In this document: in pieces, positions 56,277-64,000 of the stretch
How positions within the stretch are numbered: position 1 is the first letter of the stretch
Layout of the letters: the number at the start of each line of letters is the position of its first letter
Source: Vibrio fortis
GTDB taxonomy: Bacteria > Pseudomonadota > Gammaproteobacteria > Enterobacterales > Vibrionaceae
NCBI RefSeq assembly: GCF_024347475.1
Contig: NZ_AP025487.1
Location: 868,001-932,000, forward strand
Direction of reading: 5' to 3'
Length of the DNA: 64,000 bases
Translations under genes and position numbers: made by a program
The notes under the pieces: model-generated
Seen by the model: the letters and a program-made list of their open reading frames with translations, nothing else
Told to the model about the DNA's origin: nothing
Database searches by the model: none

Positions 56277-58243
56277 TAGCCGAGATCGGCCACTTTGCCA
56301 TGATCCTATCGCTAGGATTGGCATTGTTGCTGAGTGTGCTCCCACTCTACGGAGCTGCTCGCAATAACACTTTGCTGATGAACAGTGCTCGCCCACTTTC
56401 TTGGGGCATGTTCATCTTCCTAGCGATTTCGTTTTTTATTCTATGTTACGCATTTTATACCAACGATTTTACGTTGCAGTATGTTGCAAGTAACTCTAAC
56501 AGCCAGCTTCCTTGGTACTACCGTATAACGGCGGTATGGGGTGCGCACGAAGGCTCACTACTACTTTGGGTACTTATCCAAGCTGGTTGGACTGTTGCGG
56601 TAGCGGTGTTTAGCCGTGGTATGCCACAAGAGTCGGTAGCACGTGTTCTGGCGATCATGGGTCTTATCACTGTCGGCTTCTTGCTGTTCATCATTGTGAC
56701 CTCAAACCCGTTCTTACGTACCTTGCCATTCTTCCCTGTTGACGGTCGTGACCTTAACCCGCTTCTTCAAGATCCTGGTTTGATCATTCACCCGCCAATG
56801 CTTTACATGGGTTATGTAGGCTTCTCGGTTGCGTTCTCGTTTGCTATCGCATCACTCATGAGTGGTCGTTTAGATACAGCGTGGGCACGTTGGTCACGTC
56901 CTTGGACTATCGCAGCTTGGTTATTCCTAACTCTAGGTATCGCACTAGGTTCATGGTGGGCTTACTACGAACTAGGCTGGGGCGGCTGGTGGTTCTGGGA
57001 TCCAGTAGAAAATGCGTCATTCATGCCTTGGCTCGCAGGTACTGCACTCATGCACTCTCTAGCAGTGACAGAGAAGCGCGGTACATTTAAAGCATGGACA
57101 GTACTATTGGCAATCTCAGCATTCTCGTTGAGCTTACTAGGTACCTTCTTAGTTCGTTCAGGTATCTTGGTATCGGTTCACGCCTTTGCTTCGGACCCTG
57201 CTCGCGGTATGTTCATCTTAGGCTTCTTGGTCTTTGTCATTGGTGGTTCTCTACTTCTGTTTGCAGTGAAAGGTGCAGCAGTACGAGTTCGTGGTAACTT
57301 CGATCTTGTGTCTCGTGAGAACTCACTGCTTGCTAATAACGTTCTACTAATCGCAGCACTTGTGGTTGTGCTTGTCGGTACGCTATTACCACTTGTACAC
57401 AAACAGATTGGCCTTGGTTCAGTATCTATCGGTGCACCGTTCTTCGATATGTTGTTCTTCTGGTTGATGATTCCATTCTCGTTCCTACTTGGTATCGGTC
57501 CACTGATCCGTTGGAAACGTGACAACCTGTCTAAGCTTGTTAAGCCAATGGTTGTATCTGGTGTGCTATCAATCGGTCTAAGTTGGCTGATGGTAAGCGT
57601 ACTAGCTGAGTACTTCAGTGGAACAGCGTTTGCTGGTTGGGTAATGGCATTCTGGATCATCTTCATGCACGGCTTTGAACTGCATGAACGTGCCACACAC
57701 CGTCACAGCTTCTGGACTGGTGTGACTAAGATTCAACGTAGCCACTGGGCGATGATGCTGGGTCACCTTGGTCTTGCAGTTACTGTTATCGGTATTGCAA
57801 TGGTTCAAAACTACAGCATTGAACGCGATGTGCGTTTGGCTCCAGGTGAGTACTACCAGCTTGAAGAGTACGATTTCTACTTCGCAGGTGTTCGCGACAA
57901 AGATGGTCCGAACTACGATGGCTACATCGCTGATTTTGAGATCACTAAAGATGGCAAGTACATCAATACGCTACATGCAGAGAAACGTTTCTACACCACA
58001 GCTAAGTCTATGATGACAGAAGCTGCGATTGATCGTGGCATCACTCGTGACCTATACATCGCAATGGGTGAGCGTCTTGATGACAACAAATCGTGGGCTG
58101 TACGTGTTTATTACAAACCGTTTGTTCGTTGGATCTGGGCTGGTTCTTTGATCATGTCACTCGGTGGTGCCATTGCGATCAGTGACCGTCGTTACCGTTT
58201 CCGCAAGCCAGCGAAAAAGACAGCCGAGAAGCAGGAGGCTTAA
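56273..58243 (+). CDS. ccmF: CcmF, haem lyase subunit
   Basis: CcmF attaches haem to apocytochrome c. The 656 residues hold many membrane helices and the WWD motif near 236 ([20 protein letters not shown]), with [18 protein letters not shown] and [20 protein letters not shown] typical of the family. It overlaps ccmE and its stop overlaps the ccmG start. Confidence 0.97.
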   Translation: MIAEIGHFAMILSLGLALLLSVLPLYGAARNNTLLMNSARPLSWGMFIFLAISFFILCYAFYTNDFTLQYVASNSNSQLPWYYRITAVWGAHEGSLLLWVLIQAGWTVAVAVFSRGMPQESVARVLAIMGLITVGFLLFIIVTSNPFLRTLPFFPVDGRDLNPLLQDPGLIIHPPMLYMGYVGFSVAFSFAIASLMSGRLDTAWARWSRPWTIAAWLFLTLGIALGSWWAYYELGWGGWWFWDPVENASFMPWLAGTALMHSLAVTEKRGTFKAWTVLLAISAFSLSLLGTFLVRSGILVSVHAFASDPARGMFILGFLVFVIGGSLLLFAVKGAAVRVRGNFDLVSRENSLLANNVLLIAALVVVLVGTLLPLVHKQIGLGSVSIGAPFFDMLFFWLMIPFSFLLGIGPLIRWKRDNLSKLVKPMVVSGVLSIGLSWLMVSVLAEYFSGTAFAGWVMAFWIIFMHGFELHERATHRHSFWTGVTKIQRSHWAMMLGHLGLAVTVIGIAMVQNYSIERDVRLAPGEYYQLEEYDFYFAGVRDKDGPNYDGYIADFEITKDGKYINTLHAEKRFYTTAKSMMTEAAIDRGITRDLYIAMGERLDDNKSWAVRVYYKPFVRWIWAGSLIMSLGGAIAISDRRYRFRKPAKKTAEKQEA

Positions 58244-58794
58244 TGAATAAGAAGATACTTTTCATTCCATTGATTGCTTTTATGGCATTGGCTGTCATTT
58301 TTGCAACTCAGCTTGTACGCAATCAGTCGGGCGATGACCCGACTAAGCTAGAGTCAGTATTGATCGGTAAAGAAGTTCCTGAGTTCCGTCTAGAAGATCT
58401 AGCGGAGCCGGGCAAGCTTTACGACCAAGCGGTATTCAAAGGCGAGCCTCTGCTTCTAAACGTTTGGGCAACTTGGTGTCCAACGTGTTACGCAGAGCAC
58501 TCATACTTGAATAAACTGGCGGCGCAGGGCGTTAAGATCATCGGTTTGAACTACAAAGATGATCGTAACAAAGCAGTTGGCTGGTTGAATGAGCTTGGTA
58601 ACCCTTACCTAATCAGCTTATTTGATGGCAATGGTATGCTGGGCTTAGACCTAGGCGTATACGGTGCTCCAGAAACGTTTCTGATTGATGCAAACGGCAT
58701 TGTTCGTTACCGCCATGTGGGTGATGTAAACCCAACAAACTGGGCATCAACGCTTGAGCCTATGTATCAAGAGTTGTTGGAGGAAGCAAAATGA
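58243..58794 (+). CDS. ccmG: CcmG, thiol-disulphide reductase (DsbE)
   Basis: CcmG keeps apocytochrome c cysteines reduced. The 183-residue protein has an N-terminal membrane anchor (about 5-23) and a thioredoxin-fold domain with the active site C79-P-T-C82 in NVWATWCPTCYAEH. It contains GVYGAPETFLIDANGIVRYR, the cis-Pro region. The last codons overlap the ccmH start (ATGA). Confidence 0.97.
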   Translation: MNKKILFIPLIAFMALAVIFATQLVRNQSGDDPTKLESVLIGKEVPEFRLEDLAEPGKLYDQAVFKGEPLLLNVWATWCPTCYAEHSYLNKLAAQGVKIIGLNYKDDRNKAVGWLNELGNPYLISLFDGNGMLGLDLGVYGAPETFLIDANGIVRYRHVGDVNPTNWASTLEPMYQELLEEAK

Positions 58795-59276
58795 TGAAAC
58801 ACGCACTGATTGCGCTGTTAGCAACGTTTGCTATTTCACTGACAGCAACTGCAGCGATTGAAATTCATGAGTTTGATAACTTGCAGCAAGAGCAGCAATT
58901 CAAAAACTTGAGTAACACCCTGCGTTGTCCAAAATGTCAAAACAACACCATTGGTGATTCGAATGCAGAACTGGCAGTCGACCTTCGCCAAAAAGTGTAT
59001 GAGATGACAAAAGAGGGCAAGTCTGAGCAGGAGATCATTGACTACATGATCGCTCGCTATGGCAACTTTGTAACCTACAATCCGCCACTTACGTTAGCAA
59101 CATCAATCCTATGGGTTGGTCCGCTTGCCGTTGTGGTATTTGGTTTCGCGCTTATCGTACTACGAAGCAGAAAATCAAAAGCGAAAGTCGTAGAGTCAAA
59201 CGACGACTGGGATGCAGATAAAGAAGCACGTTTAAAAGCGTTACTCGATGAAGAGAACGACGGAGACAAGAAGTAA
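58791..59276 (+). CDS. ccmH: CcmH, apocytochrome thiol-handling protein
   Basis: CcmH binds the cysteines of the apocytochrome haem motif. The 161 residues have a signal peptide (about 1-21), the LRCPKCQNNTIGDSNAELAV motif (C46 and C49), and a C-terminal membrane helix (about 103-124). It is separate from the TPR part, which is the next gene, unlike the fused E. coli form. An alternative start one codon later is equal. Confidence 0.96.
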   Translation: MMKHALIALLATFAISLTATAAIEIHEFDNLQQEQQFKNLSNTLRCPKCQNNTIGDSNAELAVDLRQKVYEMTKEGKSEQEIIDYMIARYGNFVTYNPPLTLATSILWVGPLAVVVFGFALIVLRSRKSKAKVVESNDDWDADKEARLKALLDEENDGDKK

Positions 59277-60496
59277 TGACTCTATTTTGGATTTCTACAA
59301 TTATCCTTTCATTAGCTGCTGTCGTGTTGATTGTTTTGCCATTTGTGAACAAGAAAGCCAACAACGATGAAGCACTTCGTGATGAATTGAATAAGGCTTT
59401 CTATAAAGATCGTCTAGATGAGTTAGAAGTTGAAGCGGAAGAAGGGTTAGTTGATAACCAACAAGAGCTGATCGCTGATCTTAAGCAGTCTCTTCTTGAT
59501 GATATTCCAGCAGAAAAGGCGACTAAGAAGACTCAGATTTCAACGGCTGTTGTCGTTGTACCATCCGTAATCATGGTGCTAGCAATTAGCTACGGCATGT
59601 ACTTCCAGTTTGGTGCAATGGACAAGGTTCAGCACTGGCAGCAAGTAAGTGCAAATCTACCGGCTCTATCTAAGAAGCTGATGTCTGCAGAAGGCAGTGC
59701 ACTGACTGATGATGAGCTGGAAGATCTAACACTGGCACTTCGCACACGTCTGCATTACCAGCCTCAAGATTCGACAGGTTGGTTATTGCTAGGTCGTATT
59801 GCTCTAGCAAACCGTGATGCGCAAACCGCTATTGATGCAATGGAGCGCGCTTACAAGCTAGAGCCAAACAATGAAGATGTTCAACTTGGTTTTGCACAAG
59901 CACTGATGCTGTCTCCTGATGAAGCGGAACAGAATCAAGCTCGTCTGCTACTAAGCCGCTTGGTACAGAAAGACTACGTGGACTTGCGTGTATTCTCACT
60001 ACTAGCGTTTGATGCATTCGAGCGTCAAGACTACCCATCAGCAGTGAAGTACTGGAGCATTATGCAACAGATGATCGGTCCACAAGACAGCCGTTATGAA
60101 ATGCTATCACGCAGTATCGAAAGTGCTCAGAAGAAAATGGGCAATCTAATGGGTGTAGCGGAAGGCAAGAGTGTGGCTGTAACGCTAAACCTAGGTGAGC
60201 AAGTGAATGCCGACCCTGATTCTGTACTTATCGTATCGGTACACAGAGCAGACGGTTCTCCTATGCCAGTTGCTGCAGCTCGCTACCCATTGGGCTCTTT
60301 CCCTCGTACCGTTGTACTGGATGATGGCAATAGCATGATGGAAGGGATCAAACTGTCTAGCCTTGAATCTCTGATGGTTCGCGCTAGGCTTGATACAGAT
60401 GGCAACGTTGCGACTCGCGAAGGCGATTGGTACGGTGAAAGTGAAGTGGTAGAGCTAGGTTCTCCAGTAACACTGAGTATTGATCAGCAGTATTAA
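59276..60496 (+). CDS. ccmI: CcmI, cytochrome c biogenesis TPR protein
   Basis: CcmI binds apocytochromes for haem attachment. The 406 residues have two membrane helices (about 4-22 and 90-109), a TPR-type region with DSTGWLLLGRIALANRDAQT and AIDAMERAYKLEPNNEDVQL (about 160-200), and a C-terminal beta domain near 290-400. It overlaps the ccmH stop and is the last ccm gene. Confidence 0.95.
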   Translation: MTLFWISTIILSLAAVVLIVLPFVNKKANNDEALRDELNKAFYKDRLDELEVEAEEGLVDNQQELIADLKQSLLDDIPAEKATKKTQISTAVVVVPSVIMVLAISYGMYFQFGAMDKVQHWQQVSANLPALSKKLMSAEGSALTDDELEDLTLALRTRLHYQPQDSTGWLLLGRIALANRDAQTAIDAMERAYKLEPNNEDVQLGFAQALMLSPDEAEQNQARLLLSRLVQKDYVDLRVFSLLAFDAFERQDYPSAVKYWSIMQQMIGPQDSRYEMLSRSIESAQKKMGNLMGVAEGKSVAVTLNLGEQVNADPDSVLIVSVHRADGSPMPVAAARYPLGSFPRTVVLDDGNSMMEGIKLSSLESLMVRARLDTDGNVATREGDWYGESEVVELGSPVTLSIDQQY

Positions 60497-60564
60497 TCAG
60501 CGAATTGCACAAGCGTGGCTATTCCGATTTCTTTAGAAACGTTATAGACTTACGCAAACAATTG

Positions 60565-60588
60565 AGGCCAGCGATTGCTGGCCTTTTT
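60565..60588 (+). terminator. Terminator after ccmI
   Basis: AGGCCAGC and GCTGGCCT form an 8 bp GC-rich stem with a short loop and TTTTATTATT follows. It splits the ccm cluster from mlaA. Confidence 0.88.
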
Positions 60589-60612
60589 ATTATTCCTTAT
60601 GGAAAAGGTGTT

Positions 60613-61401
60613 ATGTCTATAAGTACGTTAAGGCTTTCAGGTTTACTCCTTGCTGCAAGCATGACGGTCGGGTGTTCAAGTGTGCCCGATGAAGAGGTCG
60701 CACACTCAGATAGCCAAGTGACGACGGAATATGAAGCTGAACCGCATCCTAATGACCCTTTTGAAGGCTTCAACCGTGCTATGTGGGATATCAACTACGA
60801 GTATCTCGATCCTTATTTAGTGCGCCCTGTGTCTCTGGCTTACGTGAATTACACGCCCGTTCCTGTACGTACTGGTATCTCTAATTTTCTAGCGAACTTG
60901 GATGAACCTGCCAGCATGGTTAATAACCTGATCATGGGTAATGGTGAAAAGGCGTTGGACCACTTTAACCGTTTTTGGATTAACACCACCTTTGGTCTAG
61001 TGGGCTTGATTGATATTGCGAGTGAAGCAGGTATCACTAAGTATGACGATAAGTCTTTCTCAGATGCCATCGGTCACTATGGAGTAGGCAATGGTCCGTA
61101 CTTCATGGTTCCGGGTTATGGCCCTGTGACCACACGTGAAGTGACTGAGCAGGTTGATGGTCTTTACTTGCCACTCTCGTTACTGAACTTTTGGGCAGGT
61201 CTAGGTAAGTGGGCGTTAGAAGGTATGGAATCTCGTGCTCAACTCGTGTCTCAAGAAGCACTGCTTGAAGATTCTCCAGATCCATATGCATTGACACGTG
61301 ATATCTATATTCAGCGTCGCGACTTTAAGGCAGAAATCGAGCCTGAAGAAGTCGACTTAGAAGAAGAAGATTTGATTGACGACTATTTGGAAGATTTCTA
61401 A
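60613..61401 (+). CDS. mlaA: MlaA (VacJ), outer-membrane phospholipid lipoprotein
   Basis: MlaA removes phospholipid from the outer leaflet of the outer membrane. I start at ATG 60613 (MSISTLRLSGLLLAASMTVG); the frame runs open upstream to 60505 but that part covers the terminator. The lipobox Cys is residue 21. The 262 residues include DPFEGFNRAMWDINYEYLDP and RFWINTTFGLVGLIDIASEA, both strong MlaA marks. The C-terminal 20 residues are very acidic. Confidence 0.95.
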   Translation: MSISTLRLSGLLLAASMTVGCSSVPDEEVAHSDSQVTTEYEAEPHPNDPFEGFNRAMWDINYEYLDPYLVRPVSLAYVNYTPVPVRTGISNFLANLDEPASMVNNLIMGNGEKALDHFNRFWINTTFGLVGLIDIASEAGITKYDDKSFSDAIGHYGVGNGPYFMVPGYGPVTTREVTEQVDGLYLPLSLLNFWAGLGKWALEGMESRAQLVSQEALLEDSPDPYALTRDIYIQRRDFKAEIEPEEVDLEEEDLIDDYLEDF

Positions 61402-61427
61402 CTAGGCCTTAAGTTTAAATCAGATAT

Positions 61428-61457
61428 AAAAAAGCTCGGTATGTACCGAGCTTTTTT
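61428..61457. terminator. Bidirectional terminator between mlaA and fadL
   Basis: AAAAAAGCTCGGTA and TACCGAGCTTTTTT form a 14 bp perfect stem with A and T tracts on the two sides, so it can serve mlaA on plus and fadL on minus. Confidence 0.9.
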
Positions 61458-61481
61458 GATCTTGCTTTGTATTTGAAAAGC

Positions 61482-62807
61482 TTAGAAGCGGTAGTTCGCT
61501 TGAACACCCACTAGCCAAATGCTACCAGATGTTTCACCAACAAATTTACCACCAACCTTTTCTGCATCGTCATCTGACTCATAGCCACGAGACTCTGTGA
61601 TTGGAGCATCTTTAGCTAGAATATATGTAAATCCAGCATCCAGAGTTAGTTGCTCAGACCATTGGTAGCCTGCACCAATACTTAGCCAAGTACGGTCTGT
61701 CTCAGGGATAGTGATTGTACGGTTTTTATCACTAACTGCTGATGTGTCGTAAGCAATACCTGAACGAATAGTTAGTTTTTGGTTTAACTGGTAAGTACCA
61801 CCTAACGCTAAACGGTAGTTGTCTTCCCAGTTTTCAACTTTTACAGTATGGCTACCATTGGCGTCCAATTCAGCTTGAAGTTTTTCGAAAGAACTCCAGT
61901 CTGTCCAGTTAAAGCTGGCATGAATAGCCAGTTTGTCTGAAAGTTGGTGGTAAGTTGCTAGTTCTGCTGTAGCAGGAAGAGCAAGATTCATGTAACCAGT
62001 ATCTCGTTGACCACCGGCTAAACCAAAACCTAGGCCTTCTGCATGCCCTTCTAGTTTAAGGTCAACTTCAGATTTGTAAGAGAAGCCAATACGGTGTGCT
62101 TCGTTGATTTGCCAAGCAGTACCAACTTGCCAGCCCCATGCAGTATCGTCACCTTCCATGTACTTTAGTGTGGTACCTGCTGGTACAGAAATAGGCATTC
62201 CTGTGTTAGGATCAACGCCAACTGCATTCTTTTCAGGCGCTGTAGCACCAAAGCTGCCTTCACCCATTACGTAGCGTACCCCGCCACCAATACTTACAGC
62301 TTCGTTAAGTTGGTAAGCAAAGTTCACATTTGCTTCTTTAGTTATAACGCTTGCTTCATTACCAAAGTGAGAGGCTGCAAAATCCTTACCTAGATCTGTC
62401 TCCATACCGTAGTTGGTGCCAAAAGCTAAACCTACTGCAAATTTTTCGTTATAGCGATGGGAAAGGTAGAAGTTAGGAATCACTGCGTCGTTCGCGAAGT
62501 CATTTGAAGATGCGTTAGTTGACCCTAGTGCTGGGTGTGCATGTGTTACTTCACCGCTTACATCAATATTTGGATCAACATAGATTGCGCCAACAGACAC
62601 CTGAGTGCCTTCTAGGTATGTCAGCATTGCAGGGTTACGCCATTGTGCGCCAGCGTTGTCAGCCATTGCGGCTTCACCTGCATATGCACGACCAAGGCCA
62701 GTTGCAGAGTATTCTGCTAACTGGAAGCCTGCAGCATGAGTAACGCTTGATGTAGAAAGTAAACCAACTGCCACTGCAGCAGATAGGAGAGTCTTATTCA
62801 TTTTCAT
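61482..62807 (-). CDS. fadL: FadL-family outer-membrane fatty acid transporter, copy 1
   Basis: FadL is a beta-barrel that passes long-chain fatty acids and other hydrophobic compounds. The 441 residues have a signal peptide (MKMNKTLLSAAVAVGLLSTS, cut after THA at about 26). AGFQLAEYSATGLGRAYAGE and WRNPAMLTYLEG follow, which fit the N-terminal hatch with its NPAML stretch. The C-terminus ends WLVGVQANYRF, with a final aromatic residue. It is read on the minus strand and lies next to a second copy (63102 onward). Confidence 0.93.
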   Translation of the reverse strand: MKMNKTLLSAAVAVGLLSTSSVTHAAGFQLAEYSATGLGRAYAGEAAMADNAGAQWRNPAMLTYLEGTQVSVGAIYVDPNIDVSGEVTHAHPALGSTNASSNDFANDAVIPNFYLSHRYNEKFAVGLAFGTNYGMETDLGKDFAASHFGNEASVITKEANVNFAYQLNEAVSIGGGVRYVMGEGSFGATAPEKNAVGVDPNTGMPISVPAGTTLKYMEGDDTAWGWQVGTAWQINEAHRIGFSYKSEVDLKLEGHAEGLGFGLAGGQRDTGYMNLALPATAELATYHQLSDKLAIHASFNWTDWSSFEKLQAELDANGSHTVKVENWEDNYRLALGGTYQLNQKLTIRSGIAYDTSAVSDKNRTITIPETDRTWLSIGAGYQWSEQLTLDAGFTYILAKDAPITESRGYESDDDAEKVGGKFVGETSGSIWLVGVQANYRF

Positions 62808-63101
62808 TATTATGTTCGCTGAATCATAAGTATTAAGGTCAGTGATTTTACTTTTAGAGCTATTACTTTAAAAACGAAATTCGAATAAAACACTGTTTTA
62901 GGTATTAAATTATTAAAAAGAACCTAATTGCAGCTAAAAAAACTGAATGTTTCGATGGTGTTACGAATTTTGAGCGTACACTTGTAGTGATATAAAGGCG
63001 TTAGAGAATACAGGTGTAAGCTTAATTGGGAGATGATTGAGTTGTTCGAACAACAAAAAAGGGTCGCATATAGCGACCCTTTGGGATGTTGTTGAGCTTT
63101 A
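62808..63101. other. Gap between the two fadL genes
   Basis: The AT-rich 294 bp hold the upstream region of fadL copy 1 (minus strand) and the terminator of copy 2. A palindrome, GTTGTTCGAACAAC, lies at about 63040-63053. No gene is seen, and no clear FadR operator is recognised. Confidence 0.6.
63055..63083 (-). terminator. Terminator of fadL copy 2
   Basis: On the minus strand AAAGGGTCGC pairs with GCGACCCTTT with a T run after it. It is just downstream of the fadL copy 2 stop codon. Confidence 0.88.
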
Positions 63102-64000
63102 TTAGAAGCTGCGGCTGTATTGTAGACCCATTAGGATCGCATCAGCACGTGTGGTACCAGAGATTGAAGATAGGTACTGAGGTTGTCCTGGTGCACCAAA
63201 GAACGGATTCTCAGTTTTTTCTTCAACATCAACATCGTCTCCCATTAAGTATGTAAAGCCGAAGTCAATGTTAGATTTTTCATCTAGGTGGTATGTAAAG
63301 CCTGCTGAGAACCATTGACGGTCAGAATCAGGCACAGAGATTGAAGTGATTTCATCTTGAGCACTTGTGTCATACATGTAACCAGCACGTAGTGTCCAAT
63401 CTCGGTTCAAGTAGTACGTACCACCGATTGAGTAGTGCATGCCATTTTGCCATTCGTAGTCATTTAGAACACCAGCGTTTTTGGCTTCTAGCTTGTCGAA
63501 CGAGCTCCAACCAATCCATTGAACAGAGTAGTGTACAGCGTACTTAGTATCTTTGATTCTGTGGTAGCCTGAAAATTCAAGAAGGTCTGGTAGAGGCATG
63601 TATAGAGTGTCATCTTTGTATTCTACGCCTGTATATGTGATGTCACCTTTTGCTTCCAGTTCTGGAGAGTAATGGTAAGCCAAACCAAAGCGGTTGTTCT
63701 CATCTAACTCGTATACAGTACCAACGTTGAAGCCTAGAGCCCAGCCGTCCGCTTCTGCATCTAGAGCCGTTGAAGAGCCTAATTGTCCAGCAAGAACTGG
63801 GTGCAGATCACGTTTTAGAGTACCTTTACCATATATTAGGTCTAAGCCAGCACCAAAGCTCCATTGATCGTTTAGTCGGTATGAACCTGCTAAACCAAAG
63901 TTGACACTCTTAACATCAGTTAAACCGCCGTACTCATGTCCAGCATAGCTGTCTGAGAATTCGGTTTTTGTGCCGAAATTTGAGTACGCGTTAAAACCTA
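63102..64000 (-). CDS. FadL-family outer-membrane transporter, copy 2 (partial, N-terminus outside window)
   Basis: The minus-strand frame is open from the stop at 63102 to the window end, about 299 codons; a candidate start at 63683 (TTG) is internal and not real. The upstream reading includes LAGSYRLNDQWSFGAGLDLI and GTLKRDLHPVLAGQLGSS, FadL-like. The C-terminus is LMGLQYSRSF. It is a tandem paralogue of copy 1. The signal peptide and N-terminal hatch lie outside the window. Confidence 0.88.
   Translation of the reverse strand, partial: GFNAYSNFGTKTEFSDSYAGHEYGGLTDVKSVNFGLAGSYRLNDQWSFGAGLDLIYGKGTLKRDLHPVLAGQLGSSTALDAEADGWALGFNVGTVYELDENNRFGLAYHYSPELEAKGDITYTGVEYKDDTLYMPLPDLLEFSGYHRIKDTKYAVHYSVQWIGWSSFDKLEAKNAGVLNDYEWQNGMHYSIGGTYYLNRDWTLRAGYMYDTSAQDEITSISVPDSDRQWFSAGFTYHLDEKSNIDFGFTYLMGDDVDVEEKTENPFFGAPGQPQYLSSISGTTRADAILMGLQYSRSF

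Noticed and set aside
57178..57696. A 172-codon minus-strand frame opposite ccmF.
   Set aside because: Low complexity, no ribosome site, and codon pattern follows ccmF in the other strand.
63102..63683. A complete 193-residue gene at the right end.
   Set aside because: Reading further upstream on the minus strand stays open to the window end with FadL-like sequence, so it is a cut gene.

Overview
The window is a Vibrio-type (Vibrionaceae) chromosomal segment that carries almost the whole polar flagellar regulon. Evidence for this is the gene order (cheV-cheR-flgBCDEFGHIJ-flgKL-flagellins-flaG-fliD-flaI-fliS-flrABC-fliEFGHIJ-fliKLMNOPQR-flhB-flhAFG-fliA-cheYZAB-parC-parP-cheW), the presence of the vibrio-specific regulators FlrA/FlrB/FlrC and of ParC/ParP, and the ccm-mlaA genes that follow cheW. 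From memory of V. cholerae, the same genes there sit in several separate blocks; here they form one block with no mobile element between them. The species cannot be named from the sequence alone.

Layout: the 5' end of flgA (minus strand) starts the window. Then come cheV-cheR (295-2065), the rod/hook/ring genes flgB-flgJ (2311-9963), the hook-filament junction genes flgKL (10139-13225), three flagellin genes with long leaders (13626-18323), flaG-fliD-flaI-fliS (18406-21613), the regulators flrA and flrBC (21843-25950), fliEFG and fliHIJ (26097-32000), fliK-flhB (32193-40070), and flhA-flhF-flhG-fliA-cheY-cheZ-cheA-cheB-parC-parP-cheW plus a DUF2802-type gene (40261-53139). After a terminator come the cytochrome c maturation genes ccmABCDEFGHI (53412-60496), mlaA/vacJ (60613-61401), and two tandem fadL porin genes on the minus strand, the second cut by the window end.

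How it works together: FlrA (sigma-54 activator, with the two arginines known to bind c-di-GMP in V. cholerae) starts the cascade, FlrB/FlrC drive the middle sigma-54 genes, and FliA (sigma-28) drives late flagellins. The DNA agrees: sites with GG-N10-GC spacing lie before flgB, flgF, flgK, flagellin 1, fliE, fliK and flhA (and a weaker one before flrB), while flagellins 2 and 3 have near-perfect sigma-28 promoters. FlhF/FlhG set pole and number of flagella, and ParC/ParP place the CheA/CheW array at the pole.

The most interesting signal is a short motif of the form S-Q-D-E-hydrophobic-acid-x-L-L. It is found at the FliM N-terminus and the CheZ C-terminus (both CheY-binding peptides in other bacteria) and recurs three times, spaced by Pro/Ala-rich linkers, in the part of CheA where a P2 domain would be expected. 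Other notable features are a perfect 21-copy GAGCCA repeat coding (Glu-Pro)21 in parP, an in-frame duplicated motif in the flagellin 1 core, a duplicated motif in the FliD insert, a repeated leader element before flagellin 3, interleaved inverted repeats over the flhA promoter, and REP-like palindromes between flagellins 2 and 3.
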